In this document: one piece after another, positions 55,535 through 63,334 of the stretch
Position numbering within the stretch: position 1 is the stretch's first letter
Layout: each line of letters starts with the position of its first letter
Assembly: GCA_963784065.1 (NCBI GenBank)
Contig: CAWAQA010000008.1
Location: 124,001 to 188,000, forward strand
DNA: 64,000 nucleotides
DNA from: CAWAQA01 sp963784065
Lineage (GTDB): Bacteria > Acidobacteriota > Vicinamibacteria > Vicinamibacterales > UBA2999
Direction: 5' to 3'
Translations under genes and position numbers: made by a program
Notes under the pieces: generated by a model
Database searches by the model: none
What the model was told of the DNA's origin: nothing
Seen by the model: the letters and a program-made list of their open reading frames with translations, nothing else

Positions 55535-56441
55535 TCTCGCCCGCATCCACCGAGTGGCCGGTCCGGCTGATGGCCTGGTAGAAGAGGTCGTCCCGCGTCG
55601 CCTCGAACAGCATGAAGTGATAATCGACGTCGAAGCCGACCGCGGTGAGCGGCGTACGGCGGATGTCGTCCTGGCGCAGCGATCCGGCGCCGCCGGAAAT
55701 GAAATAGGTAATGCCCTGCTGGGGCCGGATGCGCTCGTAGAAGTGCTCGTGGCCGGAGAGCGCGACGCGGACGTCGTGACGCAGGAACACCGGCTCGAGC
55801 ATCGACCGGAACAGGCGCGCCGGCGTGGCATACCGGCCCGACGTATAGATCGGCCGGTGGAACACCGGAATCTTCCAGCGCGCGTCCGACCGTCCCATCT
55901 CGCGATCGACCCAGGCCAGCTGCGTCCGATCCAGCGTCTCGGTGTCCACCATGAAGAACTGAATATCGGTGTCGGTCAGCCGGGCGAGCAGCGATTGGTC
56001 TGCCTTGAACGTGTAGTAGCGCTTGCCGCCCATGTTGAACGGCTCGTAGAAGGGCTGGTTCACCGCGTCGTGGTTGCCGATCGTGGCGTAGAACTCGACA
56101 CCCTCGTCAAGCAGTGGCTTGTACGGCAACTCGAACTTCCGCCGGTAGTCGTCCGGCGTTCCCCCGTCGTACACGTTGTCCCCCAGCATCACCACGAAGT
56201 CGAAGGGAAACACCTTTCGGAACGCCTGCATCTGGGCAGACACCTCGTACTGCGGGCGGTCGCCGCGTCCGGAATCGCCAATCGCCGCAAACTTGATCGA
56301 ATCGGGCCTGCTCGGCAGCGCCAGCGCTTCCGCGGCTGGGGGCGCCGGGCCGACAAATGCGGCGTCTCGCGGGTCGGCAACGTCCCCGCACCCGCCGGCG
56401 AGGCTGGCGAGCACGATGAAAAGGATGAGCTTCAGGCGCAT
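55509..56441 (-). CDS. Metallophosphoesterase lipoprotein, purple acid phosphatase-like
   Basis: 310 residues. ATG at 56441 opens a lipoprotein signal MRLKLILFIVLASLAGGCGD with the lipobox LAGGC. The five metallophosphoesterase motifs are present: FAAIGDSGRGDRP, VMLGDNVYDGGTPDD, TIGNHDAVNQPFY, IPVFHRPIYTSGRY and VALSGHEHFYERI. It is a dimetal phosphatase in the periplasm, substrate unknown. Intact. Convergent with the kinase-like gene, and their 3' ends overlap. Confidence 0.9.
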   Translation of the reverse strand: MRLKLILFIVLASLAGGCGDVADPRDAAFVGPAPPAAEALALPSRPDSIKFAAIGDSGRGDRPQYEVSAQMQAFRKVFPFDFVVMLGDNVYDGGTPDDYRRKFELPYKPLLDEGVEFYATIGNHDAVNQPFYEPFNMGGKRYYTFKADQSLLARLTDTDIQFFMVDTETLDRTQLAWVDREMGRSDARWKIPVFHRPIYTSGRYATPARLFRSMLEPVFLRHDVRVALSGHEHFYERIRPQQGITYFISGGAGSLRQDDIRRTPLTAVGFDVDYHFMLFEATRDDLFYQAISRTGHSVDAGEIKRDTGRR

Positions 56442-56532
56442 TCGTGCACACACATTGCACCACGTCGGCGCGTGAAGGTGTTGCGTGTTGTCGGCGAACG
56501 GGAACTCCGCCGTGAGTGGATGATCCCCGAGA

Positions 56533-56599
56533 CGAACCACAGAGACGCAGAGGCACGGAGAACATCGCTCTGTGTCTCGGTGCCTCTGTGGTTCGCGGG
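56533..56599. repeat. Palindromic element of CACAGAGGCAC-like units (copy 2)
   Basis: Left arm CGAACCACAGAGACGCAGAG (from 56533) and right arm, read as complement, CGAACCACAGAGGCACCGAG; the two 28-nt arms share their first 12 bases exactly and surround a short centre. 56580-56599 is identical to 22922-22941. It lies in the 177 bp spacer between pepF and the phosphoesterase gene. Confidence 0.8.
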
Positions 56600-56618
56600 G
56601 GTAACGCGCTCCTCGCCC

Positions 56619-58506
56619 CTAACGTTGGCGCGCGAGGATCGTCTCCATCTCGTCCATCACCTGGTTCATCTTCCGGATCGTGAGGTCGAGCGGCTCGTCG
56701 GTCGTCATGTCCACGCCGGCCTCCTTGAGGAGGTCCACCGGGTACTTCGACCCACCGGAGCCGAGGAACGTCAGGTACGCCTTGGTCGCCGACGCGTCGC
56801 CGGCCAGCACCTTCGCCGCCAGCGCCTCCGCCGCGGTGAACGACGTGGCGTACTGGAACACGTAGAAGTCGCGATAGAAGTGCGGGATGTAGCTCCACTC
56901 GTGCTCGATGTAGTCGTCCACGACGGTGACTCCCTGGTCGTGCCCGTAGTACCGCTTCGTGATGTCGAAGTACAGCTTCGCCAGCGCGTCGCCGGTGATC
57001 GGCTGTCCCTTCTGCCCCATCTCGTGCATCCGCAGCTCGAACTCGGCGAACTGCGTCTGGCGGAACACGGTCGACTTGATCCCCTCGAGGTAGTTGCCGA
57101 GGAGCGAGAGCCGTGTCGGCTCGTCCTTGATCTGCTTCAGCATGTGCTCGATGAGCAGCGCCTCGTTGAACGTCGAGGCGACCTCCGCCACGAACGTCGC
57201 ATAGTTGGCGGTCGGGTACGGCTGCGTCTTGTTCGAGAAGTAGCTGTGCATCGTGTGGCCCAGTTCGTGGGTCAACGTGCTCATGTCGTTGTACTGCCCG
57301 AGATAATTGAGCAGCATGTAGGGATGCACGTCGTAGGCGCCGCCGTTCGAGTACGCCCCCGATCGCTTGCCCTCGGTCGGCATACCAGTCGAGCCACCGC
57401 TCGTTGAACGCGCGCTGCACCACGGAGACGTACTGCGCTCCGAGCGGCGCCATCGACGCCAGCACGTGTTTCTGCGCTTCCTCGGGCGTGTACTTCAGAT
57501 CGACCGACGCGACCAGCGGCGCGTAGAGGTCGTAGTAATGGAGCTGGTCGGTGATCCCCATCATCCGCTTGCGCAGCCGGAGGTAGCGGTGGAACGTCGG
57601 CAGGCTCTTGTTCACGCCGTCGATCAGCCGCATGTACACCGACGTCGGAATATTCGGCCCGTTCAGCGCCATCTCCAGCGTCGTCGGGTACTTTCGCGCC
57701 TTCGCGTAGAACAGCGATTTCTGGACGCTCGAGTTCATCGTCGTGCCGTAGGTGCGGCCGAACGAGCCGAGGGCCTTGAAGAAGGCCGACATCGCCAGCT
57801 CGCGATCCTTGCGGTTCGGGGAGGTGCGCAGCTCGCCGTAGCCGGCCTGGTCCACCTTCACCGTCTGACCGTCGCTCAACGCAATCTGCGGGTAGGGGAA
57901 ATCAGCGTTGGCGAGGATGCCGTAGATATTCGACGCCGATCCGGCGAGCGGTGACGCGTCGGCGAGGATCTTCTCCTCCGACTCGTTGAGGGTATGGGCC
58001 GCGCGGCGGACGATGTCGCTGAGATAGAACGCGTACGGCTTCAGGCGTGGCTCCGCCGCGAGCGCCTTGTCGATCGCCGCCTTCCCGATGCGCAGCACCT
58101 CGGGCTCGATGTAAGCGGCCTGCGCGCCGAACTCGGCGTAGATCTGCTCCATCTCCTGCTGCATGCCCTGCGCCTCGGACACGCGGGTGTCCTCGTCGGC
58201 CAGCATGCTCGCGTAGACGTAGAGCCGTGACAGCTCCTTGTCGAGACGCGTCATCGTCTCGAGCGCGTCGGCCAGCACCTGCGGCGACGACCCGAGCTTT
58301 CCCGCGTACTGACGAATGGTGGGAATCTGCGCCGTGGCCTTCTCCTTGGTGGCACGCCACGCGGCCACGTTCGGATAGATCTCGGCGAGGTTCCACTTGT
58401 ACTTGTCGTCAATCTTCGCGCGGTCGCGCTCCTGCCCCAGCATCAGTACAGACATACACACAACAGCCGCCACGGTGAGCACAGACCCCAGACGAGCTCG
58501 TGACAT
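56619..58506 (-). CDS. pepF: Oligoendopeptidase F, exported form (one frame break)
   Basis: About 628 residues, an M3 zinc oligopeptidase. An N-terminal signal peptide (MSRARLGSVLTVAAVVCMSV) is unusual for PepF, which is normally cytoplasmic. The PepF N-domain covers about residues 30-290, with KYKWNLAEIYPNVAAWRATK. The frame changes near 57385. The active site is TLTHELGHTMHSYFSNKTQP with EVASTFNEALLIEHML downstream. The start has a good GAGGAG ribosome-binding site, unlike its leaderless divergent neighbour. Confidence 0.92.
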
Positions 58507-58531
58507 AGCCGCTCCTCAGAAAATCCTAGTC

Positions 58532-58537
58532 TATGAT
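58532..58537 (+). promoter_or_regulatory. -10 box TATGAT, leaderless
   Basis: TATGAT lies 8 bp before the ATG at 58546, in the 39 bp divergent spacer from pepF, with no Shine-Dalgarno on this strand. Confidence 0.5.
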
Positions 58538-58545
58538 GCGTCGGG

Positions 58546-59571
58546 ATGCCCAAGACTCCCCTCAGGGACGACTGGCCCGATCTCGATGACGAAACGCTGC
58601 TGGACGTCCGTATGTCGGACTTTCCGCTGGTAATCGAGGGGACGCTCGCGGACCGGGTTGCACAGCTTCGCGCCGAGCTTGCTCACCGCGGGCTGCGGTT
58701 TCCCCTGCACGTCTACCTCGGCGATGAGTGGTACACCGCCGACGGCGCGACGTCGATCTCGATCCCGTTCTACCTCGCGCATCCGCGCCTCGAGAAGCTC
58801 GAGGAGTCGCAGATGTTCGAGGTCGAAGGGGGCGAGCACGAGTGGTGCATGCGGATTCTGCGTCACGAGGCGGGTCACGCCATCGACAACGCGTTCCGTC
58901 TCCGCCTGCGGCGGCAGCGGCGTCAGGTGTTCGGCTCGCCAGCGAAGCCCTACCCGGAGTTCTACACCCCGAAGCCGTACAGCAAGAGCTTCGTGCTGCA
59001 CCTCGACTCCTGGTACGCGCAAAGCCATCCGGACGAGGACTTCGCCGAGACGTTCGCCGTCTGGCTCACGCCGAACAGTGAGTGGCGGCAGCGCTATAGC
59101 GGCTGGAAGGCGGGGAAGAAGCTCGAATACATGGACGCGCTGATGCGGTCGCTCGCCGACAAGGCGCCGCGCATCGACAATCCCATCGAAGTGGATCCGC
59201 TGCCGAAGCTGCGGAACACCCTGCGCCAGCACTACCGCACCAAGCGCAGGCATTACGGCGTGGACTATCCCAACTTCTACGATCGCGACCTCCGCCGTCT
59301 GTTCTCCGACTCGCCCGAGTTCGCCTCCAACATCACGGCGGTGCAGTTCCTGTCCCGCATCCGGCGGCCGGCGCGGCGCGTGGTCGCGAGCTGGACCGGG
59401 ATCTACCAGTACACGATCGATCAGGTCCTCGAGGACATGATCGCGCGCAGCCGCGAGCTGAAGCTCCGGCTCGCCGTTCCCGAGGACCAGGCCCGCCAGG
59501 AGTTCACCGTGCTCCTGACCGTTCAGGCAATGAATTACCTCCACAGCGGCGGTCACCGGCTATTCCTGTGA
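58546..59571 (+). CDS. Putative zincin metallopeptidase
   Basis: A 341-residue cytoplasmic protein with no signal peptide. The zinc site HEAGH is in MRILRHEAGHAIDNAFRLRL (about residue 107), and a downstream acidic motif is in HPDEDFAETFAVWLTPNSEW, as in the putative zinc-binding metallopeptidase family. The C-terminal 120 residues (KRRHYGVDYPNFYDRDLRRL) are family-specific. Its stop overlaps the start of an ATP-grasp ligase gene, so the two are translationally coupled. Substrate unknown. Intact. Confidence 0.85.
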   Translation: MPKTPLRDDWPDLDDETLLDVRMSDFPLVIEGTLADRVAQLRAELAHRGLRFPLHVYLGDEWYTADGATSISIPFYLAHPRLEKLEESQMFEVEGGEHEWCMRILRHEAGHAIDNAFRLRLRRQRRQVFGSPAKPYPEFYTPKPYSKSFVLHLDSWYAQSHPDEDFAETFAVWLTPNSEWRQRYSGWKAGKKLEYMDALMRSLADKAPRIDNPIEVDPLPKLRNTLRQHYRTKRRHYGVDYPNFYDRDLRRLFSDSPEFASNITAVQFLSRIRRPARRVVASWTGIYQYTIDQVLEDMIARSRELKLRLAVPEDQARQEFTVLLTVQAMNYLHSGGHRLFL

Positions 59572-60587
59572 AACGACTCCGCGTGCTCGCGCTCGTCCAC
59601 GACCATCTGGTTCCGCCGGGGGACACGACCGGGATCGACGTCCTCGAGGCCGAATGGAAGATGGAGTACGACGTCATCGAGACGCTGAAGGAGATCGGAC
59701 ACGACGTCAGCGTCCTCGGCATTCACGACGACCTGCTCGGGATCCGGCGCAGCGTCGAAGCGTTCAAGCCGCAGATCGTCTTCAACCTGATGGAGGCGTT
59801 TGCCGGCGTCACCACATTTGACCAGAACGTCGTGTCCTACCTCGAACTGCTGCGCCTGCCGTATACCGGCTGCAACCCGCGCGGCCTGATACTGGCGCGA
59901 GACAAGGCGCTCTCGAAGAAGCTCCTCGCGTATCACCGCATCCCGGTGCCGGACTTCACGGTGGTCCGGCGCGGGCGCAAGCCCGCGCTCTCCAAACGCA
60001 TGCACTTTCCGCTCATCGTGAAGTCGTTGTTCTTCGAAGCGTCGGCCGGCATCTCGCAGGCCTCGGTCGTGGAGCATGCCGAGCAGCTCGCCCGGCGCGT
60101 CCAGTTCATCCACGACAGCCTGGGTACCGCCGCGATCGTCGAGCAGTTCATCGAAGGCCGCGAGCTCTATGTCGGCGTGTGCGGCAACGATCGCCTCGAC
60201 GTCTTCCCCGTGTGGGAAATGTCGTTCGCGAAAATGCCGGAGAACCGCTGGCACATCGCCACCGAGCGCGTGAAGTGGAGCACGCAGTACCAGAAGAAGC
60301 ACGGGATCATGACGGACGCGGCGAAGCTCGACGCGGCCATGGTGGAGCGGATCCAGCGGATCGCCAAGCGCGCGTACCGCGCCCTCGACCTGAACGGCTA
60401 CGCCCGCGTCGACGTGCGGATGGACGTGGAGGGTCGTCCGTTCGTGCTCGAGGCCAATCCCAACCCGAACCTGGCGTACGGCGAAGACTTTGCCGAGTCG
60501 GCCGAAACCAATGGCCTCTCGTACGAGCACCTGCTCGAGCGGATTCTCGCGCTGGGGCTCCGCTGGGAACCGGAGCGGACGGGGTAA
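59568..60587 (+). CDS. ATP-grasp ligase, D-Ala-D-Ala ligase-like
   Basis: A 339-residue enzyme with GTG start in a GTGA overlap. It has the N-terminal domain LRVLALVHDHLVPPGDTTGI and NPRGLILARDKALSKKLLAY. The ATP-binding Lys and glycine-rich loop are in PLIVKSLFFEASAGISQASV, and EQFIEGRELYVGVCG and the metal-binding VLEANPNPNLAYGEDF follow. It is a carboxylate-amine ligase. Serine/Asn loop features of true Ddl are missing, and it is coupled to a peptidase gene, so peptide or amino-acid ligation outside the cell-wall pathway is more likely. Intact. Confidence 0.85.
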   Translation: MKRLRVLALVHDHLVPPGDTTGIDVLEAEWKMEYDVIETLKEIGHDVSVLGIHDDLLGIRRSVEAFKPQIVFNLMEAFAGVTTFDQNVVSYLELLRLPYTGCNPRGLILARDKALSKKLLAYHRIPVPDFTVVRRGRKPALSKRMHFPLIVKSLFFEASAGISQASVVEHAEQLARRVQFIHDSLGTAAIVEQFIEGRELYVGVCGNDRLDVFPVWEMSFAKMPENRWHIATERVKWSTQYQKKHGIMTDAAKLDAAMVERIQRIAKRAYRALDLNGYARVDVRMDVEGRPFVLEANPNPNLAYGEDFAESAETNGLSYEHLLERILALGLRWEPERTG

Positions 60588-60592
60588 GATTT

Positions 60593-60676
60593 TCAGGCCT
60601 CAGGGCTCAGGGCTCAGGGCCCGGGCAGGCCTCGGGCCCCGGGGCCCAGGCCTCAGGGCACAAGGCACAAGACACA
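60593..60676. repeat. Heptad repeat array, twelve uninterrupted 7-bp units ending at the CotH start codon
   Basis: TCAGGCC, TCAGGGC three times, CCGGGCA, GGCCTCG, GGCCCCG, GGGCCCA, GGCCTCA, GGGCACA, AGGCACA, AGACACA. The array covers 84 of the 89 bp between two genes and the ATG follows at 60677 without a gap. Unit sequence drifts gradually along the array while the 7-bp register is kept, and the middle reverses strand (TCAGGGC to GGCCTCA). Confidence 0.9.
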
Positions 60677-62114
60677 ATGGCTCGCAGCCTTTCACTCGTG
60701 CTCGCGGTCGCCGGTTTGTCCGTCGCGGCGCTGGGCGTACGCGTGCCGGCCCAGGGATTCGGCTTCGGCGGCCCGCAGGAGGAAAAGAAGGTCGTCGAAC
60801 GGTTCGACACGGACGGCGACAAGCGCCTGAACGCGGCGGAGCGCCGCGCGGCGCGCGCGGCGGTCGGCGGCTGGAGCACGCGGCCGGGGCGCATGGGGTC
60901 GGCGCTGTCTGGCGCGATGCCGGGGCCGTCGCTGACGCCGGCGCAGGTCAAGACCTACCGGAACGAACCCGTATACGACCTCGCGACGCTGCGGACGTTC
61001 TTCCTCCGGTTCGAGGCCGGCGACTGGGAACAGGAGCTGATGGCCTTCTACAACACCGACGTCGAGGTGCCCGCTGACGTGACGGTGGACGGGACGACGT
61101 TCAAGGACGCGGGCGTTCACTTCCGCGGCATGTCCTCATACCGGATGGTGCCGGAGGGCTTCAAGCACTCGCTGAACCTGTCGCTCGACTGGATGCACGA
61201 CAAGCAGGACCTTGGCGGGTACCAGACCTTCAACCTCCTCAACTCGAACAACGACCCGACGTTCGTGCGCACGGTGCTCTACTCGGAGATCTCGCGCCGC
61301 TACATCGCGACGCCGAAGACCAATTACGTGCGCGTGGCGATCAACGGCGAGAGCTGGGGCGTCTACGTCAACGCGCAGCAGTTCAACGGCGACTTCGTGC
61401 GCGAGTGGTTCGGCACGCGCGGCGGCGCGCGCTGGAAGGTTCCTGGCACCCCGCGCGGACGCGGCGGCCTCGAGTACCTCGGTGAGGACGCGGCCGCTTA
61501 CAAGCGGCTCTACGAGATCAGGACGGACGACGACGCGAAGTCGTGGGCCGGCCTCATCGCGCTGTGCCGCGTCCTCAATACGACGCCGCCGGAGAAGCTG
61601 GAAGAGGCGCTGGCCCCTGTCCTCGACATCGACGCCACGCTCAGGTTCCTCGCCCTCGAAATGGCGATGGTGAACAGCGACGGCTACTGGGCGCGGGCAA
61701 GCGATTACAACCTGTACCAGGACGTGACAGGCCGCTTCCATGTCATTCCGCACGACGTGAACGAGGCGCTCGGATCGAGCCGACGGCCGCGGCGGCTTCG
61801 GCGAGCAGGGCGTGGAGCTCGACCCGCTGGTGGGCCTGACCGATTCGTCCCGGCCGCTGCGCTCGAAGCTGCTTGCGGTGCCGGCGCTGCGGCAGCGCTA
61901 CCTGGAATACGTCGGCGACATCGCCGAGCAGTGGCTCGATTGGCAGAAGCTCGAGCCGATGGCAGCGCAGTACCAGGCGCTCATCGCGGCGGACGTCAAG
62001 GCCGACACGCGCAAGCTGGAGAGCTTCGAAGCGTTCCAGGGAGGCATCGCACGGCTCCGGAGCTTCGTCGACCAGCGGCGCGCATTCCTGTTGAAATACA
62101 AGCCAGCGGAATGA
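60677..62114 (+). CDS. CotH-family atypical kinase with EF-hand-like loop (one frame break)
   Basis: About 479 residues, exported: signal peptide MARSLSLVLAVAGLSVAALG. Residues 43-54 form a perfect calcium-binding EF-hand/dockerin-like loop (DTDGDKRLNAAE). The CotH domain follows: TVDGTTFKDAGVHFRGMSSY, FKHSLNLSLDWMHDKQDLGG, RVAINGESWGVYVNAQQFNG, the helix MAMVNSDGYWARASDYNLYQ and FHVIPHDVNEALG. CotH proteins phosphorylate secreted or coat proteins. The frame changes near 61790. The upstream heptads leave no Shine-Dalgarno. The ATGA overlap couples it to the next small gene. Confidence 0.88.
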
Positions 62115-62365
62115 ATCCTGACAGGCACGTCATGCAGCGCTGGACGCGCTGGCATTCCGACGACTGGACGCTGGTCGTGGTCGAGACGGACAAGGGCGAG
62201 TTCTTCTACAACGCCTCACAGGGCAATCTCGAGGATCCGCCGCGGCCGGCGGCGAGCAAGACTGACGCCCAGCATCGTGCAGAGGACGTGGTCCGCAACA
62301 GCGGCCATCGATGCGTGGCCCGGTGCAGCTTCTGGGTGCCGGACACGCCCGAAGACCTCGACTGA
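62111..62365 (+). CDS. Small protein of 84 residues coupled to the CotH gene
   Basis: Starts MNPDRHVMQRWTRWHSDDWT at the ATGA overlap with the CotH stop, then LVVVETDKGEFFYNASQGNL and a C-terminal part with three Cys/His (NSGHRCVARCSFWVPDTPED). There are no membrane segments and no known family. It looks like a small cytoplasmic protein, perhaps metal-binding; the start overlap argues that it is real and made together with CotH. A start at the second ATG (62132) is possible. Confidence 0.6.
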   Translation: MNPDRHVMQRWTRWHSDDWTLVVVETDKGEFFYNASQGNLEDPPRPAASKTDAQHRAEDVVRNSGHRCVARCSFWVPDTPEDLD

Positions 62366-62391
62366 CGGGTCGCGCTTCCCTCCCGTGGCGT

Positions 62392-62405
62392 CCGGCTCGA
62401 GCCGG
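62392..62405. repeat. CCGGCT-NN-AGCCGG mini-hairpin (copy 4, NN=CG)
   Basis: Lies 27 bp after the 84-codon gene. It is followed by GAAGAGC, as copy 3 is followed by GAAGAGT, which suggests the repeat unit extends beyond the dyad. Confidence 0.6.
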
Positions 62406-62465
62406 AAGAGCGGAGACCGCGGCACGGGTGGTAGCATGTGGCCCTCCGTCCGGGAGGGAGGACTC

Positions 62466-63266
62466 ATGATCAGTGTCAGCGCGCGTCGTATCACCCTGGC
62501 GTTCGTGTTCGCGGCTGCCCTCGCCACGATGGCAGCGGCGCAGCAAACCGCACCGTTCGAGCCGACCGTCGGCCAGGAAGGCAAGGACGTTGTCTGGGTG
62601 CCGACGCCGCCCGAGCTGGTCGAGAAGATGCTCGATGTCGCGAAGGTGACGCCGCAGGACTACGTCATGGACCTTGGGTCCGGAGACGGGCGGAATGTCA
62701 TCGCCGCAGCCAAGCGAGGCGCGACGGCGCTCGGCGTCGAATACAACCCCGACATGGTAGAGCTGTCGAAGCGGAACGCGGCGGCCGCCGGCGTTTCGGG
62801 CAAAGCGACGTTCGTCCAGGGCGACATGTACGAGGCGGACATCGCGAAGGCGAACGTGATGGCGCTGTTCCTCCTGCCCAGCAACATGAACCGGCTCCAG
62901 CCGAAGTTCTTCAACCTCGCGCCGGGCAGCCGCATCGTGTCGAACACGTTCGGCATGGAGGGCTGGACGGCCGACCAGACCGAGACGCGGCCCGATTGCA
63001 GCGCGTGGTGCACGGTGCTGCTGTGGATCGTCCCGGCGAAGGTCGAAGGCACATGGCAGACGCCGCAGGGACCCCTGACGCTGAAACAGGACTTCCAGAT
63101 GCTGTCCGGCACCCTCGGCACCACGCCGATCACGGAGGGCCGGCTGCGTGGCGAGGAGATCTCGTTCAAGGCCGGGAGCGCCACGTACACCGGGCGCGTG
63201 AAGGGCAGCGCGATGGAAGGCACCGTCAGCGGCGGCGCTACCTGGACCGCACGCCGCGCCTCCTGA
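62466..63266 (+). CDS. Exported methyltransferase-fold protein
   Basis: 266 residues. ATG at 62466 follows a strong ribosome-binding site (GGGAGGA). Signal peptide MISVSARRITLAFVFAAALA ends MAAAQQ. The class I fold shows YVMDLGSGDGRNVIAAAKRG (motif I), ALGVEYNPDMVELSKRNAAA, TFVQGDMYEADIAKANVMAL and FLLPSNMNRLQPKFFNLAPG, like histone-lysine Dot1-like or small-molecule methyltransferases. A C-terminal beta domain (EGTWQTPQGPLTLKQDFQML) is added. This is the second SAM-fold protein with a signal peptide in the window. Intact. Confidence 0.82.
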   Translation: MISVSARRITLAFVFAAALATMAAAQQTAPFEPTVGQEGKDVVWVPTPPELVEKMLDVAKVTPQDYVMDLGSGDGRNVIAAAKRGATALGVEYNPDMVELSKRNAAAAGVSGKATFVQGDMYEADIAKANVMALFLLPSNMNRLQPKFFNLAPGSRIVSNTFGMEGWTADQTETRPDCSAWCTVLLWIVPAKVEGTWQTPQGPLTLKQDFQMLSGTLGTTPITEGRLRGEEISFKAGSATYTGRVKGSAMEGTVSGGATWTARRAS

Positions 63267-63273
63267 ATCGAGC

Positions 63274-63308
63274 GGGCAGCCGGCAGCGAACCTGCCCGCT
63301 GCCCACTG
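63274..63308. repeat. Heptad repeat array with strand reversal
   Basis: Units GGGCAGC, CGGCAGC, GAACCTG, CCCGCTG, CCCACTG; the last two are complements of the CAGCGGG form. It occupies half of the 68 bp spacer after the methyltransferase. Confidence 0.78.
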
Positions 63309-63321
63309 CCACTATCAGCGC

Positions 63322-63327
63322 TATACT
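63322..63327 (+). promoter_or_regulatory. -10 box TATACT, leaderless
   Basis: TATACT, then 7 bp to the first of two consecutive ATGs (63335, 63338). No Shine-Dalgarno. The heptad array covers the -35 area. Confidence 0.5.
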
Positions 63328-63334
63328 CCGCGCC

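Noticed and set aside
60179..62110. A very long plus-strand frame (728 codons) across the ATP-grasp and CotH genes
   Set aside because: Only its last 84 codons (from 62111) look like protein. The rest is the shifted frame of the two genes.
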